NCBI RefSeq assembly: GCF_019417665.1
Contig: NZ_DXUU01000005.1
Span: forward strand, 1-29,817
Origin: Ruminococcus sp.
GTDB taxonomy: Bacteria; Bacillota; Clostridia; Oscillospirales; Ruminococcaceae
DNA length: 29,817 bases
Reading direction: 5' to 3'
This document shows positions 1 to 7,154 of the stretch, piece after piece. Made by a program: the position numbers and the translations under genes. How positions within the stretch are numbered: the first letter of the stretch is position 1; each line of letters opens with the position of its first letter. The notes under the pieces are model-generated. The model was not told the DNA's origin. It saw only the letters and a program-made list of their open reading frames with translations, and made no database searches.

Positions 1-353
1 ATACTTTTTGTACACTTTCTGGCGAATTGTTGTATGGTTTACTTGACTTTTTACATTTATATTATCTGACCGGATTTTTTTTTGGGATAACAGCGTATAT
101 TCGGGCGTATACGCATAAACTCTGCGTTTCACTCTGAGTGACTTGCCTTTTCCTGCCTTTTGTTTCATAATAATTGTAAACATATTTTTGGTCGGTGCGC
201 CTTACTGCGCAGAGGTATCTCAGGGCATCGGCTTCACAAAAAATTACATATCGATCGAATTAACTGAGAGTTTGATTGTCGGACGGGAAAGCCGTATGAC
301 AGGATAACTGTGTCCATTCGTATTGTATTTTTCGTCTGAGGAAAGGACGAAAA
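1..353. other. Left-edge non-coding stretch, part of the mobile element
   Basis: No convincing coding frame is visible on either strand. The stretch is AT-rich, like the genes to its right. It contains a small palindromic patch around 100-113 (GCGTATACGC), a short GCGC-stem hairpin near 196-212, and ends in the hairpin that overlaps the ribosome binding site of the gene at 354. It is probably the intergenic region between the rest of an integrated element (outside the window) and its regulatory module. I could not pick a promoter in it with confidence. Confidence 0.4.
329..353 (+). promoter_or_regulatory. Hairpin enclosing the ribosome binding site of the XRE-like gene
   Basis: The arms TTTTCGTC (329-336) and GACGAAAA (346-353) are perfectly complementary. 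The 9-nt loop holds most of the purine-rich Shine-Dalgarno sequence (GAGGAAAGG), and the ATG follows the second arm directly. Such a fold could limit translation initiation of the gene at 354. The structure is seen in the sequence; a regulatory role is inference. Confidence 0.4.
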
Positions 354-800
354 ATGACCAGACATATCCCGACTATCAATGCTGTTGATGCTGACTCGAT
401 TCAGGATTATTCCTATGTACAGGCTGAAATGGGCGAAACATTCGGACAGGCACTTGCCAGATACATGAATGAATTGAAAATAGACACTGCATCACTTTCA
501 GCTTCAACAGGTATCAGCAAAGCAAGCATTTATTATTACACAAAAAATAAACGCAGGATCAGTTTCAATCATATTGCTGCTATCTGTATTGCACTGCGTT
601 TACCCCCACTCAGAAGCAGATATTTGTTTGCATTGGCACATTATCATCTTTCTGCACAATGCAAGAGAGATATGACAATCTGTAATTATATCTGCGGTTG
701 TGCTTTCAATCCGTCATTTACACTTAAAGCATGTAATATTGAGCTGCAAGCAAAACATTTCAGACCGCTTACCGCATTATCTGCCTATAAAGAAAAGTGA
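354..800 (+). CDS. XRE-like helix-turn-helix regulator of an integrative element
   Basis: A 148-residue protein with a lambda-repressor-like helix-turn-helix fold at about residues 30-92. The recognition segment reads LSASTGISKASIYYY near residues 48-62, followed by a typical third/fourth helix (ISFNHIAAICIALRLPP). The C-terminal 50 residues are Cys-containing and unrecognised. Proteins of this kind regulate conjugative or integrative elements, and this one is the first of four co-directional genes ending in an excisionase and an integrase. Its position matches the small HTH regulator of Tn916-type elements. The start is chosen at 354 because the purine-rich GAGGAAAGG lies just upstream. Target operator and ligand are unknown. 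The HTH call is strong; the exact role is inferred from context. Confidence 0.65.
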   Translation: MTRHIPTINAVDADSIQDYSYVQAEMGETFGQALARYMNELKIDTASLSASTGISKASIYYYTKNKRRISFNHIAAICIALRLPPLRSRYLFALAHYHLSAQCKRDMTICNYICGCAFNPSFTLKACNIELQAKHFRPLTALSAYKEK

Positions 801-812
801 TGGTGCGGTGTA

Positions 813-1244
813 ATGGGAAAATATCGCTATATCTGCTTTGGAGATGAAGTATCGGGAGAAATTGAAAGAGAGTATAACCGACTTTGCCGACAGGAGCAGT
901 ACCAGGAAGAAAAAGATGCTTCTCACGGAGTAGTTCGTCTTGACTATGATTCGTTACTGCAAGGAGTTGCTGACAGAACAAGCTATCCTGAATATCAGGA
1001 AAAACTCAAAGCTGAACAGCTGATGAGAGAAAGACTTGATATGCTGCCGATAGCTTTGGAGTGGCTGAAAGAAAAATATCCGAATGACTATGACCTGATC
1101 AATGCTTATTATTTTTCAGAGCGAAAAATCAATATGGTCTATCTTGCCGAAAAATATGGACTCACGCACCAGGCTCTCAGCAAAAAAATGTCAAAAGCAA
1201 GACAAAGGCTGAAAGAGTTCATCACTTTGTACGAAAAACAATAG
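813..1244 (+). CDS. Sigma-70 region 4-like DNA-binding protein of an integrative element
   Basis: A 143-residue protein whose C-terminal 40 residues (about 100-140) form a sigma region 4-like helix-turn-helix: YYFSERKINMVYLAEKYG, then LTHQALSKKMSKARQRLKEF. The N-terminal part is charged and helical with no recognisable region 2, so it is more like the small sigma-like activators carried by Tn916/Tn1549-type elements (Orf7-like) than a complete sigma factor. It starts 12 nt after the stop of the XRE-like gene with no strong Shine-Dalgarno sequence, which suggests translational coupling. In Tn916 the comparable protein promotes transcription of transfer and excision genes; that is family knowledge, and the same role here is inference. 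Confidence 0.65.
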   Translation: MGKYRYICFGDEVSGEIEREYNRLCRQEQYQEEKDASHGVVRLDYDSLLQGVADRTSYPEYQEKLKAEQLMRERLDMLPIALEWLKEKYPNDYDLINAYYFSERKINMVYLAEKYGLTHQALSKKMSKARQRLKEFITLYEKQ

Positions 1245-1368
1245 TTGATATTATACATATCGACGATTTCAAAAAATATTTCTCTGAATTTTGGTTGAAA
1301 AACTCAAATTCCTCGGTTTATTTATAGAGGGGTTCATATTACCTGCGGCAGACAGGGATATGAATGAA

Positions 1369-1400
1369 CTCTCATAAATATCCTCTCTCATAAATATTCT
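1369..1400 (+). repeat. Two tandem 16-bp direct repeats
   Basis: The 13-mer CTCTCATAAATAT occurs at 1369-1381 and again at 1385-1397, and the flanking 3 bp (CCT and TCT) make it a 16-bp unit with 15 of 16 positions identical. Tandem direct repeats ahead of xis/int are typical of binding sites for a recombinase N-terminal domain or a regulator. The repeat is seen; the function is inference. Confidence 0.5.
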
Positions 1401-1410
1401 CTGGGTGTAG

Positions 1411-1452
1411 AAACAGTGCTGCCGTTTTGCCCGTTTCTCGGCAGTACTGTTT
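1411..1452 (+). promoter_or_regulatory. Strong 14-bp hairpin upstream of xis
   Basis: The arm 1411-1424 (AAACAGTGCTGCCG) pairs with 1439-1452 (CGGCAGTACTGTTT) through 14 bp with one G-T wobble, around a 14-nt loop. There is no downstream T run, so it is not a canonical intrinsic terminator on either strand. It may be an attenuator stem, an mRNA-stabilising structure or a dyad operator. Confidence 0.45.
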
Positions 1453-1514
1453 CACTAAGCTCAAATTGTTGTTATATCTGCCTCTCTTTCATTTATGTAT
1501 GATTTTCTATCGGG

Positions 1515-1541
1515 AGATACTCCTTTGCGTAAGGGGTATCT
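1515..1541 (+). promoter_or_regulatory. 9-bp hairpin upstream of xis
   Basis: AGATACTCC (1515-1523) pairs with GGGGTATCT (1533-1541), with one T-G pair, around a 9-nt loop. It is the last of three stem-loops in the xis leader. Its role is unknown. Confidence 0.35.
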
Positions 1542-1689
1542 GCCAATAGTACATCATTTAGGCATAAAAATAACCGACAGCGATGTATTATCTGCTGTTC
1601 TTTCGGGAACAGCTCGGTATCTTGAAAATTGAATATGAAACATCAACGCTATTTGTTTTCTTTTTCTTCTCCCTGAGAGGAAGGTTTGT

Positions 1690-1902
1690 ATGAACAATTC
1701 GTCAAAAAACGCATACCGTACAATGTTTAAGCAATATCCCGATGTGGTAGATGTCAAACAGGTATGTGAGATGCTTAACCTAAGCCGTACAAAAGTTTAT
1801 GAGCTTATTAAAAACGGAGAGATAAAGCGTATCCCATGTGGTCGTATTATCAAAGTTGCAAAGGTAACTGTAATAGATTTTGTTCTGCAAAGCGCACAAT
1901 AA
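1690..1902 (+). CDS. Excisionase-like small winged-helix protein
   Basis: A 70-residue protein whose residues 20-65 match the excisionase / MerR-type HTH pattern: DVKQVCEMLNLSRTKVYELI, then KNGEIKRIPCGRIIKV and a C-terminal helix. This is the usual architecture of Xis proteins in Gram-positive integrative elements (about 65-75 residues). Family members bind DNA in the attachment region and bias the partner integrase towards excision. It lies 135 bp upstream of the integrase on the same strand, as in Tn916. AGGAAGG lies 5 nt before the ATG. The gene name xis is customary, but I assign it by fold and neighbourhood only. Confidence 0.75.
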   Translation: MNNSSKNAYRTMFKQYPDVVDVKQVCEMLNLSRTKVYELIKNGEIKRIPCGRIIKVAKVTVIDFVLQSAQ

Positions 1903-1956
1903 ATGGGAAATTCCCCAGTGAAAAGTGCCGAAAAAAGTTAAAGCGGCTCGGTAGTC

Positions 1957-1985
1957 TTGCATTATATGTGGTTTCGCACTATAAT
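1957..1985 (+). promoter_or_regulatory. Candidate promoter for the integrase gene
   Basis: TTGCAT (1957-1962), 17 bp, then a perfect TATAAT (1980-1985), in the xis-int gap. Transcription would begin near 1992, about 45 nt before the int ATG. The -35 is weak (TTG only) but the -10 and spacing are good. It suggests int can be expressed separately from xis. Confidence 0.55.
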
Positions 1986-2037
1986 ATAGTTGTCAACAGT
2001 AGACTTCTACCGCTTTCAATTCAAGGAGGATATTAAA

Positions 2038-3339
2038 ATGAAAGCAAGTCTGCCTTTTAAGTACATAACTGCCGTAAAGAATGGCAAATACTATGTTATT
2101 TTCGACTTCAAGGACGAAAACGGCAAGCGTAAGCGTAAGTGGGTGAAAACTGACCTGCTGGAGAAATGCTCAAAAAAAGCTCTGAATGCAAAGGTTGATG
2201 AAATTGCAGAGGAGTTCAGAAAGGCTTTCGGTGGAAACACAGACACCAGTTCCAATACTTCAGCGAACAATTCAGCAGATGCAAGTAATGCAAATCGTGA
2301 ACTTGATAACTTCTTTTCTGTATGGCTGATTGCAATCAAGCCTAATGTGGCTTGTACAACACATCAGTGTTACAGCAGAATTTCAAAGAGATTTCTTAAC
2401 TACATCAACGAGAAGTATCCGCATATCACGCTTGGGGAGATCACCTATACTCACATACAGGAATTTCTCAATTACAAGCTTGACCAGGGTATTAAGGGAA
2501 GTTCAGCAAAACAATATTATCTTGCATTGCACTCGGCATTTGCATATGCAGTGAAGATGGATATGCTTCTTATTCACCCAATGGATAAACTGACTGTACC
2601 GAGAGCTGAACGGCACGAAGCAACTTTTTACAATGTAGATGAGCTGAACAGTCTTTTCAAGGTGTTTGAAAATGACAAGCTGGAGCTTATTGTTCACATT
2701 GCTGCATACTATGGTCTGAGAAGATGTGAGATACTTGGTCTGAGATGGGATGCAATTGACTTCAAGAACAAAACACTCACAGTCCAGCGTAAAATTGTGA
2801 GCGACTATGACGAAAACGGCGAAGCAAAGCTCTTTGTTGAGAATCGCCTGAAAACCAACTCCACAAGAAGAACACTTCCGCTGATACCTCACATTGAAAA
2901 GATGCTTCTTGAAAAGAAAAAGACTGAGGAACATTGCAGAAAGATATGCGGTAAATCCTTTGATACGGAATTTGACGGATTCATCTGCCGCGACAATTTA
3001 GGATGCATGATCTCTCCGAATTATGTTACTCAGCATTTCCATTACATTATCAATAGAAATGGTATGAAGCATCTTCGCTTTCACGATCTGCGTCACTCAT
3101 GTGCAAGCCTTTTGCTCGCAAACGATATTCCGATGAAAGCTATTCAGGAGTGGCTCGGACACTCAAATTTTTCGATTACAGCGAACCTTTATAGCCATCT
3201 GGAATATAACGCTAAGGTTACATCGGCTGAAACGATTGCAAGAGTTCTCGGCGGTGAAAACGGTAAGAAGTCGGATAACATTAAAATGAAAAATGATCCG
3301 CCTGTGGACACTGGTGAATCATTTGTATCAAGATTATAA
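2038..3339 (+). CDS. int: Tyrosine recombinase (integrase) of a Tn916-like element
   Basis: A 433-residue site-specific recombinase. Residues 1-65 form a basic N-terminal arm-binding-like domain (KNGKYYVIFDFKDENGKRKR). After a Ser/Asn-rich linker (66-86) comes a SAM-like core-binding domain (about 88-190), then the catalytic domain (about 197-390). The catalytic set is complete: R228 (GLRRCE), K272, H349 and R352 (FHDLRH), H375 (LGHS) and nucleophile Y385 (NLYSH). The ATG at 2038 is preferred over upstream in-frame codons because AAGGAGG sits 8 nt before it. It is the last gene of the accessory module, as int is at the end of Tn916-family elements. It would integrate and, with the small HTH protein at 1690, excise the element. 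The preferred target site is not known. Confidence 0.9.
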   Translation: MKASLPFKYITAVKNGKYYVIFDFKDENGKRKRKWVKTDLLEKCSKKALNAKVDEIAEEFRKAFGGNTDTSSNTSANNSADASNANRELDNFFSVWLIAIKPNVACTTHQCYSRISKRFLNYINEKYPHITLGEITYTHIQEFLNYKLDQGIKGSSAKQYYLALHSAFAYAVKMDMLLIHPMDKLTVPRAERHEATFYNVDELNSLFKVFENDKLELIVHIAAYYGLRRCEILGLRWDAIDFKNKTLTVQRKIVSDYDENGEAKLFVENRLKTNSTRRTLPLIPHIEKMLLEKKKTEEHCRKICGKSFDTEFDGFICRDNLGCMISPNYVTQHFHYIINRNGMKHLRFHDLRHSCASLLLANDIPMKAIQEWLGHSNFSITANLYSHLEYNAKVTSAETIARVLGGENGKKSDNIKMKNDPPVDTGESFVSRL

Positions 3340-3391
3340 AATATAATGCACAAAAAACGGAAGCAAGAAAAAGAAAATGAAAAATGAATGG

Positions 3392-3449
3392 TTTTGGTAG
3401 AAATTTTGGTAGAAAATCAGGCATTGCCTTAATTATATTGTCTACCAAA
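3392..3449. repeat. Candidate attachment / Int-binding region with tandem and inverted repeats
   Basis: TTTTGGTAGAAA occurs twice in perfect head-to-tail tandem (3392-3403 and 3404-3415). An inverted copy of its core, TCTACCAAA, lies at 3441-3449. The cluster starts 52 bp after the int stop, where the end of an integrated element is expected, and chromosomal genes begin right after it. It may be the element end carrying recombinase-binding repeats. The matching repeat at the far end lies outside the window, so the exact crossover cannot be fixed. Confidence 0.45.
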
Positions 3450-3517
3450 GACTTTATAAACCTTCGGATTTACCGTGAATAGCACAAATTCTAATGCAGT
3501 GAGTTAATATAATGTAA

Positions 3518-3546
3518 TTGACCTTTTCAGCATTATATGCTATAAT
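3518..3546 (+). promoter_or_regulatory. Promoter of the moxR operon
   Basis: TTGACC (3518-3523), a 17-bp spacer, and TATAAT (3541-3546) preceded by TGC, an extended -10. Start of transcription would be near 3553, about 30 nt before the moxR ATG at 3584. This near-consensus promoter lies about 70 bp beyond the candidate element end. Confidence 0.8.
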
Positions 3547-3583
3547 AAAGCGAACCAATTTCACCAAAGAAAGGAATCCATAC

Positions 3584-4525
3584 ATGTCACAGATACAATC
3601 ATTTACTGCCACTCTGCGCAGTTCTATATCGCAGCAGATCCTCGGTAAGGAAGCAGTCATTGACAAGGTTCTTGCTGCACTGCTCTGCGGTGGTCATGTG
3701 CTCCTAAATGATATTCCCGGCACAGGAAAAACTACCCTGGCACGCACTCTTGCAAAATCCATGGATGCTGTATTTCACCGCATTCAGTTTACGCCGGATC
3801 TGCTGCCGTCCGATCTTATCGGCGTCAGCATTCCCGACCCGAAAACAGGGGCATTTCAATTTCAGAAAGGCTCTGTTTTTACTCAGATCCTGCTGGCAGA
3901 TGAGATCAACCGTGCTACGCCCCGCACGCAGTCTGCACTATTGGAATGTATGGAAGAACGGCAAGTGACAGCAGATGGCGTGACTTATCCTCTGGAAGAA
4001 CCGTTTTTTGTTATTGCTACGCAGAATCCTGTGGAGATGCAGGGAACATTTCCTCTGCCGGAAGCCCAGTTAGATCGATTTTTGCTTTGCCTGTCTCTGG
4101 GCTATCCCGACCGGGAACAGGAGTTGGCATTGCTGGCAAGAACAGTATTGCCAGAAACTAAGCCGGTAGTAACAGCAAAACAACTTTTGAATGCAAGGGC
4201 GGAACTGCGGCAGGTGACTGCATCTGCACCTATCCGGGAATATGTGGCAGATCTGGCACAGGCATCTCGGGAGCATGATCGGGTGCAGTTGGGGTTGAGC
4301 ACACGTGGTATGCTGGCACTGCTGGAAGTGTCACGTGCTATGGCAGCCATTCATGGCAGAAGCTTTGTGACGCCGGATGATGTGAAAGAGATCGCAGTAG
4401 ACTGCATGGCGCACCGCATGCCCGTGCGAGGCGGTGCATGGGACGAAAGCGGCATAGCTAGCCGGGAAATCGTTCGGGAACTGCTGGAAACCGTGCCTGT
4501 ACCGAAGGAATCGTCATGGAACTGA
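3584..4525 (+). CDS. MoxR-family AAA+ ATPase
   Basis: A 313-residue AAA+ protein, normal size for the MoxR family. The Walker A segment is at about residues 43-51 (DIPGTGKTT), Walker B near 102-108 (ILLADEIN), and the sensor 1 asparagine near 148 (VIATQNP). The MoxR signature FPLPEAQLDRF follows at 156-166. MoxR proteins act as ATP-driven chaperones for partner proteins, commonly a DUF58 or von Willebrand A protein encoded next door. That partner is present here: a DUF58 gene starts inside the 3' end (10-bp overlap). The ATG at 3584 is favoured by AAAGGAA 9 nt upstream; a longer in-frame reading from 3518 would begin inside the promoter. The substrate is unknown; a role in envelope integrity or stress is likely from context. 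Confidence 0.9.
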   Translation: MSQIQSFTATLRSSISQQILGKEAVIDKVLAALLCGGHVLLNDIPGTGKTTLARTLAKSMDAVFHRIQFTPDLLPSDLIGVSIPDPKTGAFQFQKGSVFTQILLADEINRATPRTQSALLECMEERQVTADGVTYPLEEPFFVIATQNPVEMQGTFPLPEAQLDRFLLCLSLGYPDREQELALLARTVLPETKPVVTAKQLLNARAELRQVTASAPIREYVADLAQASREHDRVQLGLSTRGMLALLEVSRAMAAIHGRSFVTPDDVKEIAVDCMAHRMPVRGGAWDESGIASREIVRELLETVPVPKESSWN

Positions 4526-5622
4526 TTGCAGTGATTCTGTTGGTGCTGGCAGTGCTGTTCGGGGAGATCGCACTGTATCGCCGGTATGGTTTGGACGGTT
4601 TGTCCTATCATTGTTATTTTGATGCCAGTGAAGTGACAGAAGGAGAAACTCTGGAATTTACCGAGATCGTAGAAAATGACAAGACGTTGCCTGTTCCGTG
4701 GCTAAAAGCAGAGTTGACCGTACCACGCTGGCTAGACTTCCCGGAGTCCCATTGTGTTGTGACAGACCAGTCTCGTTTTGTCACCGGATTTTTCTCCGTG
4801 CGTGGACATGCGAAGGTTCGCCGTGTCTGGAAGATTCGTTGTGAAAAACGTGGGATCTATCAGGTAGAACATGTGGTGCTAGTGACATCGGATCTGCTGG
4901 GTGCTGTGCGGCTCTCCCTGCCTGCTAGTGAGACAGGTGGTACAGTGACAATTCTGCCTAGCCGATTTACAGAAGCTGGATTGTTGTTACCCCGGATGCT
5001 GCGACAGAGTTTCGGGGAACATCCGGTGTGGCACAGTTTCTGTTCGGATCCTTGTCTGCCTGCCGGTGTCCGGGGATATATCCCTGGTGATCCATTGAAT
5101 CGGATGCATTGGAAAGCCTCTGCCCACGCCGGAACATTTCTGGTGCGGCAGGAAGAACGGACGGCACAGCAGACGGTTACGGTTTTGTTGGCGTTGGAAA
5201 CAAATCCTGCGGATTCCGGCAGAATGACGCTGGATACGGAGCTGATGGAGCATACCATCCGAGTTTGTGCCCAGTGTCTGTGGGAATTGTGTCAGAATGG
5301 CTGGATGATGCGGCTTTGTGTGGGAGAAACTGACGGGGAGAAAGTGCCATACGAAACACGATACGGTGGCGGAAAGGGAATGTATCACCAAATGATGGAA
5401 CTTCTGGCAGCATTGCAGCTGAAACGTATCCAGCCCATGTCCCAGCTTCTCCGACGGGGAACGTCCAGCCGAGAAGAATTGTCTCTATTGATCACGCCTT
5501 ATACAGATGCACAAGTGGCAAGGTGGAAACGGAAAAGCACTGGTTTGGTGTTGGTAACAGGACATGCCCACGATGAAGCGCAGTGCGCAGATGCGGTCGT
5601 GTCCAATAGGAAGATGGAATAA
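4516..5622 (+). CDS. DUF58 domain protein, MoxR partner
   Basis: A 368-residue protein with one N-terminal hydrophobic segment (residues 1-20), so probably membrane-anchored. A beta-rich region follows, and then the DUF58 signature near residues 184-205 (GVRGYIPGDPLNRMHWKASA, then LVRQEER). DUF58 proteins have a vWA-like fold and nearly always travel with MoxR ATPases. The gene overlaps moxR by 10 bp, which implies translational coupling and stoichiometric expression. The protein probably faces the outside and may be remodelled or inserted with MoxR help. The biochemical function is not established for the family. Confidence 0.85.
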   Translation: MELIAVILLVLAVLFGEIALYRRYGLDGLSYHCYFDASEVTEGETLEFTEIVENDKTLPVPWLKAELTVPRWLDFPESHCVVTDQSRFVTGFFSVRGHAKVRRVWKIRCEKRGIYQVEHVVLVTSDLLGAVRLSLPASETGGTVTILPSRFTEAGLLLPRMLRQSFGEHPVWHSFCSDPCLPAGVRGYIPGDPLNRMHWKASAHAGTFLVRQEERTAQQTVTVLLALETNPADSGRMTLDTELMEHTIRVCAQCLWELCQNGWMMRLCVGETDGEKVPYETRYGGGKGMYHQMMELLAALQLKRIQPMSQLLRRGTSSREELSLLITPYTDAQVARWKRKSTGLVLVTGHAHDEAQCADAVVSNRKME

Positions 5623-5661
5623 ACAAAAATTTATTCGGAATGATATAACAATTTTGAATCC

Positions 5662-5704
5662 ATCGCCGTAGGCGATACCACCATTCCTAACTCCTCATTC
5701 CTAA
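5662..5704. repeat. Short intergenic hairpin and ATTCCTAA repeat
   Basis: In the 105-bp gap between the DUF58 gene and the next membrane protein, ATCGCC-GTA-GGCGAT (5662-5676) forms a tight hairpin. It is followed by two copies of ATTCCTAA (5683-5690 and 5697-5704) at a 14-bp spacing. This differs in texture from the surrounding coding DNA and resembles a small dispersed intergenic repeat. It could instead be an mRNA processing or stability element. Confidence 0.35.
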
Positions 5705-5727
5705 TTCATAAAAAAGAAGGTGTCAGG

Positions 5728-7080
5728 ATGTCAAAAAAAATCTGGCTGCACTTCGGGCTGGTGACAGCGCTTGCAGCGGCAGTTTATCCGTTGACAGTAC
5801 TGCTCAACTGTTGGGGCGGCAGGTCATATCTGCTTGCTGGAGGAATGACGGTAATTCTCACAGTACTGTCCTGGCTGGGAATGCTGCATATGCTTTTGCT
5901 TCGCCGGCAATACCGAAAAAAAACACGGATGGTGAATCTTAGCTTATGGGCAGTTTCAGCACTGCTTTTTGTGGGCAGCGTGATCTTTGCGCCCTATCCC
6001 ACTGTTTTTCTGCGTGCATTGTATGGTATTGCGGCAGGTGGCTGCTATTTTGGTGCATCCCGGCTGCTGTTTCAGCCCATAGAACGCATTGCCCATCCTT
6101 ATGTCTTTACTGGACTTTGTCTCTGGAATCTGTTTACAGGTTTGCTGATCCATTGGCGGGATGAAAGTGCATCTTTTCTGGTAACGGCAATCATTTTGGT
6201 GGTGAATGCAATGCTCTTTGCCTTGGTACATAATATGGATTCTCTGGAGCGAATGCTCCGCAGCAGAGGCGAAGGTGCATGGGAAATGCCCAAGGAGATT
6301 CAGCAGAGTAATGCTAAGCTTATGGCAGTGCTCTGCTCTTTGGGTATTGTACTGTTTTGCTGTTATCGTCCGCTTGCGAAGCTCATGGGCTGGCTATGGC
6401 GGCGGCTCTATACGGGTGTGTGGTATCTGCTGCGCTGGCTGTTGTCACTGGGGAGTTCCGACGCCGTATCCGAACTGTCGGAGGATACTTCGAAACAGCT
6501 GATACCTTTGGAACAGAACGGAGCATCCGACTGGATTCGATTGATTTTCGAAGCAGTTATTCTTGTGGGTCTGCTGGCACTGGTCATATGGAAACGCCGG
6601 GAGATCTGGCACGGACTGATACAATGCTGGTGCAGTCTGCGCCGTTGGATTGCCGCACAGCTGGGGAAAACTCGGCATATGCCACAGGAAGAAGATGGTG
6701 CTTACTGCGACTATGTGGAGGATCTCATAACCCAGGAAAAAGCTGCGGTGAAACCGGAACTGCCTCAGACACGCCGCCGCTGGAACCGTGTATACCGCCG
6801 TTATCTGTATATGCCCTCGGATGCAGCACGATATCGGCTTGGCTATGCACTAGTATTGGCACAATTGCCGGAGGAGATGGCGCTGCCGTCGGACAGTGCA
6901 GTGGAGATTCTGGAAAAACTGCGTCAGTTCGGACTGGCAGATTCCAGCTGGGAATTGGTGACAGAGGGGTATGACAATGTGCGCTATGGGGAAATTCAGC
7001 CGGATGGAACTGATTTTGCGGCATTGAATGAAATATTGCGCCAATTGCATAGCAAAGGGAACAGCAAAGTACTTCCATAA
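5728..7080 (+). CDS. Multi-pass membrane protein of the MoxR operon, DUF4129-like C-terminus
   Basis: A 450-residue protein. Roughly seven or eight hydrophobic segments cover residues 8-300 (starts near 8, 35, 70, 95, 130, 150, 200 and 270). A soluble C-terminal part follows, with about residues 345-445 resembling the helical DUF4129 domain often fused to transglutaminase-like proteins in moxR clusters (RYLYMPSDAARYRLGYALVL, then GYDNVRYGEI). No Cys-His-Asp transglutaminase core is visible. GAAGG lies 9 nt upstream of the ATG. It is the last gene before a strong terminator, so the operon is moxR-DUF58-this gene. It probably forms a membrane complex with the DUF58 protein; that is inference from conserved neighbourhood, and the DUF4129 match is by eye. 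Confidence 0.65.
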   Translation: MSKKIWLHFGLVTALAAAVYPLTVLLNCWGGRSYLLAGGMTVILTVLSWLGMLHMLLLRRQYRKKTRMVNLSLWAVSALLFVGSVIFAPYPTVFLRALYGIAAGGCYFGASRLLFQPIERIAHPYVFTGLCLWNLFTGLLIHWRDESASFLVTAIILVVNAMLFALVHNMDSLERMLRSRGEGAWEMPKEIQQSNAKLMAVLCSLGIVLFCCYRPLAKLMGWLWRRLYTGVWYLLRWLLSLGSSDAVSELSEDTSKQLIPLEQNGASDWIRLIFEAVILVGLLALVIWKRREIWHGLIQCWCSLRRWIAAQLGKTRHMPQEEDGAYCDYVEDLITQEKAAVKPELPQTRRRWNRVYRRYLYMPSDAARYRLGYALVLAQLPEEMALPSDSAVEILEKLRQFGLADSSWELVTEGYDNVRYGEIQPDGTDFAALNEILRQLHSKGNSKVLP

Positions 7081-7091
7081 GATAAAATGAC

Positions 7092-7140
7092 AAAAGCAGT
7101 CCTGTCAGGAAAACTTCACCTGACAGGGCTGCTTTCGTTT
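7092..7140. terminator. Bidirectional terminator between the moxR operon and aspS
   Basis: A 15-bp stem (AGCAGTCCTGTCAGG at 7095-7109 with CCTGACAGGGCTGCT at 7119-7133, one G-T pair) is flanked by a T-rich run on the + strand (TTTCGTTT) and by AAAA on the left, which reads TTTT on the minus strand. It separates two convergent operons and can serve both. Confidence 0.85.
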
Positions 7141-7154
7141 ATTGAAAGAAAAAT

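Larger units (their letters stand above)
1245..1689 (+). other. Structured 445-bp leader between the sigma-like gene and xis
   Basis: No gene is seen. The stretch is unusually rich in structure. It holds a TTCATAT/ATATGAA hairpin (1333-1364) with an inner CCTG/CAGG stem, a 16-bp direct repeat (1369-1400), a 14-bp hairpin (1411-1452) and a 9-bp hairpin (1515-1541). In Tn916-type elements the region ahead of xis/int is where transcription attenuation and recombinase binding are concentrated, so regulatory RNA or arm-type protein-binding sites are plausible. None of the hairpins is followed by a clear T tract, so I do not call them terminators. Confidence 0.4.

Noticed and set aside
1990..2037. 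N-terminal extension of the integrase
   Set aside because: The ATG at 2038 has a strong AAGGAGG. The extension starts close to the -10 of the int promoter and has no ribosome binding site.
3450..3583. A tRNA gene serving as integration site
   Set aside because: No cloverleaf-like sequence was found near the integrase end. The nearest chromosomal feature is the moxR promoter.
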